NCBI GenBank assembly: GCA_023362775.1
Contig: JALMGJ010000005.1
Location: 63,697,963-63,761,962 of the forward strand
DNA length: 64,000 nt
Reading direction: 5' to 3'
From: Charina bottae
Lineage: Eukaryota; Chordata; Lepidosauria; Squamata; Charinaidae
A program made the position numbers and the translations under genes. The notes below the pieces were generated by a model that saw only the letters and a list, made by a program, of their open reading frames with translations, ran no database searches and was not told the DNA's origin. This document shows positions 10,881 through 22,753 of the stretch, piece after piece; position 1 is the first letter of the stretch, and each line of letters begins with the position of its first letter.

Positions 10881-12128
10881 TACCACAAAGAAGAATATTG
10901 TAGAGCTCAACAGAAAGGCAGTAAAAATGATTAGGGGGATGTAGAAACTCTTCTCTTAGGATGTTTTTCAGTGTTGGTTCTTTCAGCTGAGAAAAAATAC
11001 AGTGCATAAGAAAACATTTATAAAATTACTGTATGTATGGTGCACAGAATGTGGAGAAGGTTATTCCCCCCTCCCAATAGTACTGCAGTCAGGTTCATTC
11101 TTTGAAGTAGATAGCAAGAAATTAAGAAAAGTAGAATTTGCTACTAGAAAATATAATAACAACCATAAAGTTGAGCAACTTTTAAAAAGGTTTTTAAAAA
11201 TTCATGGAGAATAAGGCTAGCAATACAATGTATATTCAAAGTATATTCAAGTATGGGAGTCAGGAAGAAGTGCTTTTTTGCTAGCATCCTTTCTGTTGGT
11301 TTCTCACTAGGACCTGGCTTGCCACTGTGGGAATAAATGGGCCTTTATTCTAATTCAGTGGACTCCTTTTGCATTCTTGGAACAGTTCTCCAGGGTAACA
11401 ACCACCCCCAATTTCCCAGCATGTGACTGCTACCTGGATTGTCTTAAATGCTGATTCTAGAAAGCCACCTAGGTCCAAGGAAAATATGCTGAACAGAAGC
11501 TGGCTTTCCAGCCCTCAAATTAGAGGGTTAATTGGAGGAAATTCTATTCATAACTTCTTGCTTGGCACCTCTGACCAACAGCCATGGACCAAACCAGGGC
11601 CATTGCTATTCCTTAAGAGTCTTTATTGGTTTTGTACATTATGATCATTTTTCTCAGATCTGACCATTTTGTAGCAAAAGTTTCTTTCAAGTCTAGTTGT
11701 CCTAAGTGCTCTACTTAACCAAAGATGTGCCAAGCTGCAGCCAATAGATAATAGTGGTATCAGTTGGTAGTTCAGGACTACTTGATAAGGGTTCTCTGGT
11801 TTGAGATTCTCTAAGCTGTCCACATAGCATGTTCTCCCTCTCCATTCCTAGATGGTAATGTGGGCTAACAGTAATGTGTGAATCATGTATCACCTAGAAT
11901 GATGATATATTAAAATCAGAAGCTGTGGAAGGAAAAATATTGTCACCAGATGTTCAAGAATTCCAAAACGTGCTGTCTATAATATATGTATAACATGTAT
12001 TATACTTGTATTATTCTATACTTGAAAAGTATTATATTATACTTTTCAAGAAGAGTACTTCTAAGTTGAAAAATCATCAACTCTATCAGGTTCTATATTC
12101 AACAGAAAGCTATTGCAATCTAGTACCA
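10881..12128. other. Unannotated intergenic DNA
   Basis: Only short frames without domains. A GGGAATAAATGGGCC segment near 11330 resembles an LTR polyadenylation region but no ends were found. Confidence 0.4.
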
Positions 12129-13782
12129 TTTGTTGTTGTTTATTCGTTCAGTCGCTTCCGACTCTTCATGACTTCATGGACAAGCCCATGCCAGAGCTTC
12201 CTGTCGGCCGTCGCCATCCCCAGCTCCCCCACGGTCGAGTCCGTTACCTCCAGAATATCATCCATCCATCTTGCCCTTGGTCGGCCCCTCTTCCTTTTGC
12301 CTTCCACTTTCCCTAGCATCAGCATCTTCTCCAGGGTATCCAAAGTGGCCAAACTACTTCAGTTTTGCTTTTAATATCATTCCCTCAAGTGAGCAGTCTG
12401 GCTTTATTTCCTGGAGTATGGACTGGTTTGATCTTCTTGCAGTCCAAGGAACTCTCAGAATTTTCCTCCAACACCACAGTTCAAAAGCATCTCTCTTCCT
12501 TCGCTCAGCCTTCCTTACGGTCCAGCTCTCGCAGCCATAGGTTACTACGGGGAATACCATTGCTTTGACTATGCGGATCTTTGTTGTCAGTGTGATGTCT
12601 CTGCTCTTAACTATTTTATCAAGATTTGTCATTGCTCTCCTCCCAAGAAGTAGATGTCTTCTGATTTCCTGGCTGCAGTCAGCGTCTGCAGTAATCTTTG
12701 CGCCTAGAAATACAAAGTCTGTCACTGCCTCCACGTTTTCTCCCTCTATTTGCCAGTTATCAATCAAGCTGGTTGCCATAATCTTGGTTTTTTTGAGGTT
12801 TAACTGCAACCCAGCTTTTGCACTTTCTTCTTTCACCTTCATCATAAGGCTCCTCAGCTCCTCCTTGCTTTCAGCCATCAAAGTGGTATCATCTGCATAT
12901 ATTAGATTGTTAATGTTTCTTCCAGCAATCTTAACTCCAGCCTTGGATTCATCAAGCCCAGCACGTCGCATGATGTGTTCTGCGTACAGGTTGAATAGGT
13001 AGGGTGAGAGTATACAACCCTGCCGTACTCCTTTCCCAATCTTAAACCAGTCCGTTCTTCCGTGGTCTGTTCTTACCGTTGCTACTTGGTCGTTATACAG
13101 ATTCCTCAGGAGGCAGACAAGATGACTTGGTATCCCCATGCCACCAAGAACTTGCCACAATTTGTTATGATCTACACAGTCAAAGGCTTTAGAATAGTCA
13201 ATAAAACAGAAATAGATGTTTTTCTGAAACTCCCTGGCTTTCTCCATTATCCAGCGGATATTGGCAATTTGGTCTCTAGTTCCTCTGCCTTTTCTAAACC
13301 CAGCTTGTACATCTGGCAATTCTCGCTCCATGAATTGCTGGAGTCTACCTTGCAAGATCTTGAGCATTACCTTACTGGCATGTGAAATAAGTGCCACTCT
13401 TTGATAGTTTGAACATTCTTTAGTGTTTCCCTTTTTTGGTATGGGGATATAAGTTGATTTTTTCCAATCTGTTGGCCATTCTTGTGTTTTCCAAATTTGC
13501 TGGCATATGGCATGCATCACCCTGACAACATCATCTTGCAAGATTTTAAACAGTTCAGCTGGGATACCGTCGTCTCCTGCTGCCTTGTTATTAGCAATGC
13601 TTCTTAAGGCCCATTCAACCTCACTCTTCAGGGTGTATGGCTCTAACTCACTGACCACACCGTCAAGGCTATCCCTGATATTATTATCCTTCCTGTACAG
13701 ATCTTCCGTATATTCTTGCCACCTTTTCTTGTTCTCTTCTGCTTCTGTTAGGTCCTTGCCATCTTTGTTTTTGATCATACCC
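12129..13782 (-). mobile_element. RTE-BovB LINE, 5'-truncated copy
   Basis: The copy runs on the minus strand from the linker just upstream of the reverse transcriptase to the BovB 3' terminus. That terminus reads TTGTTGTTGTTTATTCG on the plus strand. It is 5'-truncated, because plus-strand sequence beyond about 13782 no longer matches the other BovB copy (25.1-28.1 kb), which continues upstream into the endonuclease. Both copies are alignable by eye over the reverse-transcriptase start. A clear target-site duplication was not established; CTAGTACCAT on the left and CTATACCAT near 13795 are a weak candidate. Confidence 0.93.
12140..12352 (-). pseudogene. BovB C-terminal end, frame-shifted from the RT frame
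   Basis: Immediately after the stop at the end of the long reverse-transcriptase frame, a second minus-strand frame gives the usual BovB C-terminus: a LMLGKVEGKRKRGRP segment, then RARWMDDI and a final KSRKRL. The break is one stop plus a frame change around 12350. The C-terminal end of BovB is basic and follows the zinc-finger-poor thumb region. Confidence 0.85.
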
Positions 13783-13814
13783 ATATCTACCATACTATAC
13801 CATACTAGTATCAT
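12354..13814 (-). pseudogene. BovB reverse transcriptase, long open frame
   Basis: An uninterrupted 486-codon frame holds the RTE reverse-transcriptase domain. About 13 residues at the N terminus come from flanking DNA; BovB protein starts near MIKNKDGKDLTEAEE. Visible blocks in order are WKKSTYIPIPKKG (about residue 117), VQAGFRKGRGTRDQIAN (about 170), FIDYSKAFDCVDH with the first catalytic Asp (about 205), GVRQGCILSPYLFN (about 262) and NLIYADDTTLMAES with the catalytic YADD (about 308). The endonuclease domain is absent. The frame ends at a stop where other BovB proteins continue, so this is a disabled copy despite an intact polymerase core. No host promoter was seen. Confidence 0.9.
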
Positions 13815-15639
13815 TGGGGACCCCCAAAAATGCTACCCCTGCATTATTTTCTATGAATTCTCATACAATTTAGTGGAAGACGTTGTTTTAGACATTATTT
13901 CAGAGGAGAAGAGAATTTTGGTGATATTGTCATGGATGAAGACCAGCATTTATTTAGTTACAAGAAAGATGCCCTGTCTTTCTCAGCATCATCCTGCCAG
14001 CAGTCAGCTCTTCGCAGTATGCAGCTTTCCTGGCTTCTTGTGCATTAGTTAAATCCTGAGAGAAGACATGAGGGGACTCCTCCCATTTTTTTCCAGTTCA
14101 GGCAGTATGAGCAACCATGGAGTCATGAAAAGATGCGTGATCAAAAACAAAACAAAATAACAAAACAAAGAGAAAAAGAACTTACCAAACAAAACACACC
14201 CTAAACCAGCATCTATGACTTTCAACAGTCTTTTAGAAATATCCTGAAGAGAAATTTGAAAGAATCTCTCAAGCACCCTGAAAAGATGATCGGTAAACAG
14301 AAGCATGTTCCATACAAGAGGAGGTTTGAGAAGTAACAAATAAATATTTGTGCAGTATTAATGTGAACAGAGATTTTTGTATTCTATAACCAAACAATTG
14401 TCTTCTACAGATCAAAAGTGTTCAAGCTACCATCAAGGAATTTCACCATAGGAGTTGGATCAAGATAAAAAATATGTTCATTCTGCTATTACTCTCATCT
14501 CAGCATCTTCTGTATCAATTAAAAACTATATGGATTTAACACCAGTTTACTTTCATCATCTCTACTGGATCCATCACATCAAGCACTAGGTTCCAGAAAA
14601 ATGTGGGTCCATGACTGTCATTGTGCAAACCACTGCGAAATGTCCCAGTTTTTCACACTTAAAAAATTGCGTTCCTCCAGCCAAATAGTTCCATGTGACC
14701 TTTTTCATACTTTGCACATATAATTCCAGATGGCCTTTCAGGCTTTCCTGAACTACAGCTCCCAGCATTCTTCACTACTGGCCATGCAAATCTGGAGTTA
14801 CAGGCAAACAATATTTCAAAGGTTTCAGGTATTCCATGTGTCTTCTTCACTGAAAAGTCTGAAAATTTCCTAGCTATAATTTTGATAGATGGTGGATTTT
14901 TCCCTTTAATTTTTTTGTTTAATAGGGACCTCTTTCATATTGATTTTTTGCAGTTACTGTCCTATATTTTGGGCTTGACCATTTCAGAATGCCTTGATCT
15001 TTTGATTACAGAGTGATGGGTTACATTTCTTTATATCTGCTATTCTGTTCTTAGGCCAAGGTATTTATCAGTACTCTACCTCTGATATAGTTTTTCTTTA
15101 GGTCCCTAAATCATTGCTTTTTGCCACCTCACATATAGCTCTTACAGAAATAAAAAATAAAAACCCATCCAATTCCCCAGAACTTTGAACTTAAACATGA
15201 AAACAGTTTTTCTCGTAAAATATATTGTTCTTGGGAATAAAATACTCATCAAAATTGACCAGCACCATGACAAAATCATTTTTATAATTTTCATCTATAA
15301 AAGCAAATATCTGTAGAAGTGGCCAGCTTTATTTCCCATAAGAAAGATAAGAAATCTAACCTATACTTTTCCAGTCTTCTTATGGAGCTTTATTCAAATG
15401 CATAAATGAAGAAACCTTCTTTCTATTTTGGGCATTCAGAGGGTTGGTTGAAACTTTCTGGAGTTAGGCATTGAGCTATGGAAAGCAAGCGTTTGATGGA
15501 TTATGGCTTAGCCATCAACCACCGTGTCAAAACATTTCAGAAAAAAAATGGATGTTCACTAGAACCTTTATTGCAAAGCATAGCCTAGAAGAGCAGCATA
15601 GCTGAACTGCCTCAACTTGGTCACAGTGTCATTTGTGGT
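13783..15639. other. Unannotated intergenic DNA
   Basis: No gene recognised. AACTACAGCTCCCAGCATTC near 14752-14771 resembles the interior of reptile MITEs ('actacaactcccag') but no termini were found. Confidence 0.4.
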
Positions 15640-15826
15640 TGGAGCAGCAATAGCCAGTCACTCTCTCCCAGCCCAACTCACCTCACAGGGTTGTTGTTGT
15701 GGGGAACATAGGAGGAGGAAGGAGTATTAGGTATGTTTGCCGCCTTGAGTTATTTATAAAAATAATAAAGGTGGGATAAAAATCAAATAAAATAAATAAA
15801 CAAACAAACAAACAAATAAATAAATA
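15640..15826 (+). mobile_element. SINE or short LINE tail with L2-like 3' end
   Basis: GCCAGTCACTCTCTCCCAGCC, then CAACTCACCTCACAGGGTTG, a TAGGAGGAGGAAGGAGTATTAGG segment and CGCCTTGAGTTATTTATAAAAATAATAAAGGTGGGATAAAAA with an (AAAT)/(AAAC)n tail. The same 3' block occurs complemented at 45297-45410. The upstream 'gtcactctctcccagcc' piece is shared with SINE cores; the end resembles an L2-type 3' terminus. Confidence 0.55.
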
Positions 15827-16095
15827 AAAATTAGCCCTCCATTACATACTTACAAAGCATGAAATATTTTCACAGATCATCATTTCTCAGGTGGGGCAGT
15901 TGAGTATTAGCTCTTCCTTGAGTGTGTTCTGTGGAATTAGATTTAAGAAGGTTTGCCATAATCCGTTTGCTATCCAATTCATAAACCAAGATAAAAAGGA
16001 ATGTACATTTTCCATTTACATTGGACAGCCTTCCTTGGAATTACTTTTTGTTAGAAAGATGAAATATAAATTAAAAAAAATAAATTAACAAATTA

Positions 16096-16096
<1 letters not shown>

Positions 16097-16133
<37 letters not shown>

Positions 16134-16154
16134 TTATTTATTTATTTATTTATT
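16097..16154. repeat. (TA)n followed by (TTTA)n microsatellite
   Basis: About 32 bases of TA dinucleotides pass directly into about 26 bases of TTTA tetranucleotides. Confidence 0.9.
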
Positions 16155-18026
16155 TTCAGGCACACCTCAGATTTCTCACACCACAGCTTGGAGGCCAACT
16201 TTGAAAGCCGCCTCTTCTATTTCATGACAAGTTTGAACTCCTCTGTTAATTGATGATTTACAAAATGTCACTTAAAGAGACACAAACATTAACAGATCTC
16301 AGCCTGGTTGAGGATACAGGTTCAAACCTTCATAAGGTTTTAAAGTTGCCAAAATGTGTAGAAAGATAATTGCTACTCTACAGCTGCCTTTCCAATGTCT
16401 AATTTGTATGTCTAAGATATTCTTGATAGTGCTGTTAATGCACCCATTTAGAAACATAAATTATCTATGAAACTAAAGGAAATACATGGTAGAGTGTTAT
16501 TATTATGTGCATAATGCCTATACACTTGAGACTGGGAATACTTGAGAGAACAGTACTTACTGCCACCATAATGTATAGCAAAACTCTTTTGATTACACCA
16601 AAGTATATTCAGTTACTGCCATCATTCTTTGAGTGTCCAAACGTTTTGATAAATATGTATGGAAAGAAAAAAATATGTATCTGAACTTACCTGGCCTTTT
16701 CATTAATATTTAGTTTTGTGAACCTCCTATCAGAAGGTACCAGATTGTTGTCTATTAAGTGTTATTCTGAAACACTAAAGCTTGGATTTTTATCATCCTT
16801 TATTGACAAACATGACTCTCAATACTTCAACAACTTAATTAGTGACACTAGAAGACTGCATAGTACTAAATGTTATGGCCATTTCCTTTGCAGCTCTTTA
16901 AATATATCTGGCAGCTCTATAAATCTATTGTAAGGGATAGAGTCAAAATTTAACTATTCAGTTTATTACAAGAAGATTGCAGCTGAGATAAACAAAAGCA
17001 TTATCTTCTAATCCCATAAAGAATGTTTTATGCAGTGGGAAATACAAATTTTAAAAATGACAGTTATGATAAACAGGGATTCTTCACAGAGATATTCACC
17101 CTCCTTGCCAGAACAATTCAGAAATCAACACAATAGAGTGGCCCAGCAAGACTGATTTGTGTCAAATACCTAATACTTCATCAGTGAAGATCCAGGCAGT
17201 TATCTTGGATTTTAGTGAGGTAGGCCTAGAATCAGTTGTTCTGTTTTTGGTTTGCTTTAGATGAAACTGTACCAGCCCAACCTTTATGCAAAGTAGAATT
17301 CACTTTGTATGTTCTAGGTTTTAAGTATAACAATTACATCCAAATGAAATTATGTCACAAAAAAGAATATAGAAGCATCAACTTTATGAAAAAGTGTGGA
17401 CCAAAATGTGCCTTGTTGGAGAAACGTGTATGAAAATGTATACAGTACAAAATTTTGAGCAGGGTTTTTAAAAACACGAATATGAGGACAGAGATATTCT
17501 CTCCCCCACTTAAAAAAAAAAGAGTCCATAGACACAGCTTTTCTGTTTGCCTAATCACCTTTCTGAGTATAATTACAAGAGGAGGAGGCACATACAGTAT
17601 ATGTGGCATGATCATACAAAATACTTCACCAAAACAAAGATCGCTTCAGATAATGCCATAGCGTTCCCAGTTCCAATTGAGCCCTACTGAAAAACTTTAG
17701 GTGTGCCTGTATGTTTAAGAATTTTTCAAGTTGTGCTGTCTTAGTAGATATTTCCGCATATGAGAAAAAAGAATCAGGTGAACCAATTTACAAGAAGTTA
17801 CTATTTGCTTGAGAAAGAATGCTTTTACAAAACTCAGATGTGGAATATCACATGAATGAATGGTTCTCTGCAAAAGACAAAACTTAGTTTTTAAAATGAA
17901 TATCATGATTCCTGGAGCTGTCAACAAACATGATACCATATTAATGTCTATCATGTCTTCAGATAAACAAGGAGAACCATGACTGGTATAGACATCACTT
18001 GTCCCTGAAGGAAATATTTTGAAATA
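16155..18026. other. Unannotated AT-rich DNA
   Basis: No repeat or coding segment was recognised; frames of 60-110 codons are unsupported. Confidence 0.45.
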
Positions 18027-18064
18027 GGTGAAATCTAGGCCGAACAATTAACCATGTCAGTTTG
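18027..18064 (+). repeat. Left 38-bp direct repeat flanking a SINE
   Basis: GGTGAAATCTAGGCC followed by 23 more bases ending CATGTCAGTTTG is repeated at 18300-18337 with only two mismatches (GAAC against AATC in the middle). It directly precedes the SINE head and is the likely target-site duplication, though unusually long. Confidence 0.85.
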
Positions 18065-18299
18065 AGAGCCAGTTTGGTGTAGTGGTTAAGGCATCAGGCT
18101 AGAAACCGGGAGACTGTGAGTTCTAGTCCCGCCTTAGGCACAAAGCCAGCTGGGTGACCTTGGGCCAGTCACTCTCTCTCAGCCCTAGGAAGGAGGCAAT
18201 GGCAAACCACTTCTGAAAAACCTTGCCAAGAAAACTGCAGGGACACGTCCAGGCAGTCTCCAAGAACTGGACAAGATTGAACGGATTAAAATAAAAAAA
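18065..18299 (+). mobile_element. Sauria-type tRNA-derived SINE between 38-bp direct repeats
   Basis: Well-preserved head AGAGCCAGTTTGGTGTAGTG, B-box region CTGTGAGTTCTAGTCCCGCC, core GGGTGACCTTGGGCCAGTCA and CAATGGCAAACCACTTCTG. The 3' part contains CTTGCCAAGAAAACTGCAGG and GGCAGTCTCCAAGAA, ending in an A-rich tail (AAAATAAAAAAAG). It is the least diverged Sauria SINE in the window. A 65-codon minus frame over it is a shadow. Confidence 0.92.
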
Positions 18300-18337
18300 G
18301 GTGAAATCTAGGCCAATCAATTAACCATGTCAGTTTG
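18300..18337 (+). repeat. Right 38-bp direct repeat flanking a SINE
   Basis: Partner of 18027-18064, 36 of 38 bases identical, starting immediately after the SINE A-rich tail. Confidence 0.85.
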
Positions 18338-19079
18338 TGTGCAACTTTGGGATTCAGTGTAATCCATGCAGGTATACCCATATGTCAGATTAAAAAAAAA
18401 TTACAAGTTTTGTATGCGTCTCATCCATTACGAAAAAAGATAGAAATCTTGTTTTTTGCCAGAAGACCAGCCTACTTTCTTTTCTTGATGATTTTATCTT
18501 TGGATGTTGAGAGGTGGGTAGAAGAGAGAGAATGTAAAAACTAAGGTTGTGGGAGACCTTACATTATCACAGGGTATGAGTTGAGGGTCCATGATGTAAC
18601 CACACTGATGAGACTAAGCAGGTTTGCCAGGTCCTGGATGAGACAATCTGGACAGCTAAGAGAATACTAAATCAGTTTTACGATGGCAGAAAGATAGTGG
18701 TACAGTTGTCTAATTTTAGACTCTAGACATAATGCATTTATGAAGGAGCTAGGCCTTTGGACATAGGATCAAAGGTCCCAAAATTCAGCATGACTCAAGT
18801 CTTTTTTGGGGAAAAAAGAACCCAGAGAAAATCTGTCCTGTGTCCTGTTCCTTTCTTCCCTTACAGGTCAAATAAAGACAAGGTGGTTGTCACAGTTGTA
18901 GCTTTGCCTTGTAACACATCCAGTTTACTTTAGAAGTTAAAGGAAACAAGGAGGAGGAGGAGCAATCCAATTGGCTGCTAAAGAAGTGGAGGTGCTATGG
19001 GGACAGAAAGGATGGTGACAGAAATAAGTCTGGAAAAGGCTCACACGTGCTTTCCTTCGTGTATTCTCTGAATCCTACA
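18338..19079. other. Unannotated intergenic DNA
   Basis: No feature recognised. Confidence 0.4.
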
Positions 19080-19562
19080 ATGCTGAATGGCATATCTCAA
19101 GGCTGACCTTGTTGTTCTTGTAAAATGTAATTTGCCACCAGAGAGGCTTTTGATATGAGGCTGGTCCACACTCCTAGGTCAAGGCAACCACCGCAAGGCA
19201 GAGACAGGGGCTTCTGTCCCAAGTGCCTGCCAGATGTAAACAAGACTGGGATTAAGGGACACAGCATTGGTCTTCTTGTCTTCCTTGCTTTTTATATCCA
19301 GCACACTATTATATGTCTTATCCCTGCTAGTATTCTAGAAAGCCATGAAGACTTGGCTCTTTTAGAGGATCTATGGAGAGGGAGTGGAAGATTGATTATT
19401 CCCTGGAAGAAGGGCTTTATGGATTAGTGGGGATAAGTAACTGAGATTGTTATATTTTATATTTGTGCTTTCAACCATGATTACCATATTGAGGTTTTGT
19501 AAGCTGCTCAGAGTTGATGGAGTGGAGCAGTGTAGAAGACTGTGTAAGTAAGTAAGTAAGCT
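19080..19562 (+). mobile_element. Probable L2-type LINE 3' remnant
   Basis: The frame at 19155-19427 has an ILESHEDLALLEDLW stretch comparable to the L2 C-terminal 'FRxxLKTWLF' block. A 3' end follows with AAGCTGCTCAGAGTTGATGG (the 'gctgcccagagt' block) and a (TAAG)n tail. Diverged; clade call is tentative. Confidence 0.45.
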
Positions 19563-19794
19563 TCTAGCATCACTCTTGCAAATACCCAGTCATGCATATT
19601 CATATAAACAATGGAGTGTTCTTTCTCATCCTTTCTATGTCATTTTCTTGTGGCAGAATGGTGAAATTAGGCAATAGGCATATCCAAAGCTCTTTCTACA
19701 CTTTATTAAGAGATACTTAAGCAAGCAAAATTACATAAGTGATAATATTACTTCACAAGCAGTGTAAAGAGTAAGAATATAGCATAAAAGTCTG

Positions 19795-19866
19795 CCCAGA
19801 GTCCCCTTGTGGGGGGAGATGGGTGGTGATATAAGTTGGAAATAAATAAATAAAAAAATAAAAGTC
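19795..19866 (+). mobile_element. L2/CR1-type LINE 3' tail
   Basis: AGAGTCCCCTTGTGGGGGGA, GATGGGTGGTGATATAAGTT and a (AAAT)n/(A)n tail match the standard 'gagtccc..gatgggcggtatataaatt' terminus. Confidence 0.6.
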
Positions 19867-22394
19867 ATACCAAAGTAGAAATGCTGAAATATTATCAAGA
19901 TGCCAGCAAATATTGTAAGGCTAGTCCAATTTTTTATCCTTTGAGATGGGATGCCATGGAACAGAAAACTGAAAAAAAAATTGAGAAGTTGGGTGTTTGG
20001 ATAGCACAGGAAAAATGGAGAAACCTCTGGACTCCAGTCCAAACTCCATAATTTTTACCCACTTTGAGGCCTAAGATGTAGCTGGTACCCCTTTGACTCT
20101 TTCCCATTGATTGATCCTTTCCACTTTGGCCTTCCCCCCCCCCTCAGGATTGGGGTATAGCCATCCAATTCTCAGTGTAGGGTTTGGTTCAGCCCTTCAT
20201 GTACCTTTTATCTACTCCTTGCATTCCAAGAACTAGCTGGATTCCTAGATGTAATCACACTTTTTTTCAGGTCATCTTCAGCCATTATTTCAGGAAGGAG
20301 TATAAGCAACCAGCTTACAACTTTTGTTTCCCAGAGTGATTATAGATCAGGGTGATGGTTCAAGAAGTTATAAGAATAGATTACACTAGTTTCTCTTTTT
20401 ACGAAACTAATTTTGCTACAAAAGCATATGTTAAAACAGTACAGGCAACGTTGCTTTTAAAGGGCACCTGTTTTTAAATCCATGGGACATCGTAACACAC
20501 ATGCACCCACACTCAACACTTTGATGGAGCAAAGAATACAGGCTCTCATGAAGTGTTCAGAAAAATATTTCTGCTGTTCTTCACTGAAGTTCACAGGAAA
20601 TGGGCTAATAGAAGCATTGCCAAAGACTGTTTCTTTCTATAATGGGTTGATATTTGGGTTTGAGAAAAGGGTGTGTAATGAGCTGTACTCCTCCACTCTC
20701 AGTTCACTACAGGGGATTTGGTATGAAAATATTCTAAAAACTGGCAATCACTACTGTATATGTGAACACAGTGTGCTATTAAATGGTTTCATATTTAGAT
20801 ATTTTCAAACACAAAGTGATTCAGAAGAAAATTATCATTAGGAAAGATAAATCAAGGAAAACTAATTCAGAAGAACAAAGATTTGGAAGGAAATTGTACT
20901 GTATTATTCCTAAATTGGGTGGGGGGAGAGAGAATTTAGGTCAGACATGGTTCTTGGTCATTTGCCAGGATTTGCTGCATTAAGCTTGAGAAGGTAGACT
21001 GAATTGCACCATATATTGTTTAGAATTAAAAAATGATGCTTTAATTTTAATCCCAAATCTCAAAAAGATCCAAGGGATTTTTAATTCTTTCTTTTCAGGG
21101 GAAAGCAGCAGGGAATCAAATGGAGGTATTAGGGCAAAGGGGTAGCATGGCTTGCAAGTTTTCAGAGGGCAGGCCTGCAGAACAATTTCACATTATTCAT
21201 ACTTTTTCAGTTAATTAGATATGGAGAGAGAATGGTACAAAGGAAAAGGAGGCATGATGTAGCATGAAGCCCCTTACCCAATTGTGATAACATTTGCATA
21301 TGCCTTCTATACTGACATAGCACCTGGTAATACGCTGCAGATATGAAATAACTGCTTCATTTTATAAGGCCAAGTAAGTTCACGGAAGGTAACATTTGGA
21401 GTAGTAAATACATTTAAATTGCCAGAAATTCCATTGCACTTTTAATAATGTCAAGAGTAATGTTGGTGGGTGTTTAAATGTTTAATTCAGAATTAGCCTT
21501 AGTGAAACTCAGCCATTTAAAAAATATCTTTGGGGAAATGTAATGATTTTTATAGAATAGAGTTCCAAACAGCCTGGGGAAAGGGTGGCAGGAAGGGGAT
21601 TTCCATCCCTAATTTTAAATCTAAAGAGAATGAGAAATTAGACTGATTTTTCCTCCTCAAATTTGTGAAAAAGACTGAATTTGTCAGATACTGGACTGTT
21701 GACCATTGTAAAATTGAACTTATTTTTTTAAGTGACACAAAATAATTGATAGAATTAACAAATAAATAAATGTACCTCTTCTGATAAGATTTATTGGGAT
21801 AAATACCAGGATTGATCAGCTACATCATTTTTGGAACAATCTTGAGAGGTGTTGAGAATTTAGGAAATTGAGAATAATCATGATTTTTATTATTGACTCT
21901 GTGCATATGACAGCAATATTTGTGCCAAGGGGAATAAACTCCCGATTTATCCCTGTGTCTGACTGTGTTAGAAATCTTTTGCCTTGAAGGTTCCAGAAGC
22001 ACAACTAGGCTAATATCTACCTTTCTCAGGAGGATGCACCAAGGAGAAAAGTGATGTAGCTCTTAGAACTATGCAAAACAGAGACGGTAGACAAAATTTA
22101 ATTAACTTCAGAGCTTTGTTTTTAAGAAATTATGAATTATTACTGCACTGAATATATACTTTAAAAAAACTACAGTGTAGTGGCTTTCTTTTTTTTAGAT
22201 GCTTGCCAATATTTAAAGAATTTATTGATAGTTAACAATTATAACTGAGGGAAAAATTATAACCAAACCCCATATTTTGCCATTATGATGAAATCCTCCT
22301 GAATCACTTGAACTGCCTAAATGAAGCAATAGGCCATATTTTTTTTGCTACCTTACTTGAAATCTGTAGACTCTGCAATCTCAGGGCTGGTTTC
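19867..22394. other. Unannotated AT-rich intergenic DNA
   Basis: A 119-codon plus frame at 20482-20841 has no recognisable domain or neighbours. A C-homopolymer lies near 20136. No repeat family recognised. Confidence 0.45.
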
Positions 22395-22411
22395 ATGAAT
22401 ATTCAACTTAT
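22395..22411 (+). repeat. L1 target-site duplication, left
   Basis: ATGAATATTCAACTTAT, identical to 23656-23672. Confidence 0.9.
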
Positions 22412-22637
22412 TTTGAATAAATATAAACCAACCTTATGTTATAAGAGACCCTTATGGATTTCTACCCAAGAAGCATTTAATAGAACAGAAGTAAGAAATA
22501 AGGATAAGTGGCTGACTTATAAGGATTTTTTTAAAAAAGGAACAAGGGCACTATGTAACAAAATCAAAAGAAGAACTTGCTCAAGAAGGATATACTTTTC
22601 AATTGCTTTCTTATATGCAACTTATAGAGAAATTTAA
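22412..22637 (+). pseudogene. L1 ORF2 C-terminal piece, upstream frame
   Basis: From the left junction the open frame reads KRPLWISTQEAFNRTEVRNK and KWLTYKDFFK, typical of the L1 ORF2 region after the reverse transcriptase. It ends in a stop at 22637. A frameshifted and stop-containing stretch (22638-22753) separates it from the next frame. The ATG at 22308 lies in the flanking DNA and is not an L1 start. Confidence 0.8.
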
Positions 22638-22753
22638 ATTAGATTAAAAAAAAATTGGAATTTGAACAAACTAAATCGGAGTTTGAGATACAACTATGTG
22701 AAACAGATTACCACCTAATTGCTAAAATGTATAAATTATAGTTAAAAGGAGAA

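Noticed and set aside
10519..11007. 162-codon minus-strand frame
   Set aside because: It overlaps plus-strand L2 remnants, is low complexity (Ile/Asn/Lys) in the middle and has no domain.
12565..14052. Plus-strand frames of 107-181 codons opposite the BovB
   Set aside because: Antisense shadows of the BovB reverse-transcriptase frame; the same antisense peptide reappears opposite the second BovB copy.
20482..20841. 119-codon plus-strand frame as a possible gene
   Set aside because: No domain, no plausible splice or promoter context, overlapping frames, AT-rich composition as in the surroundings.
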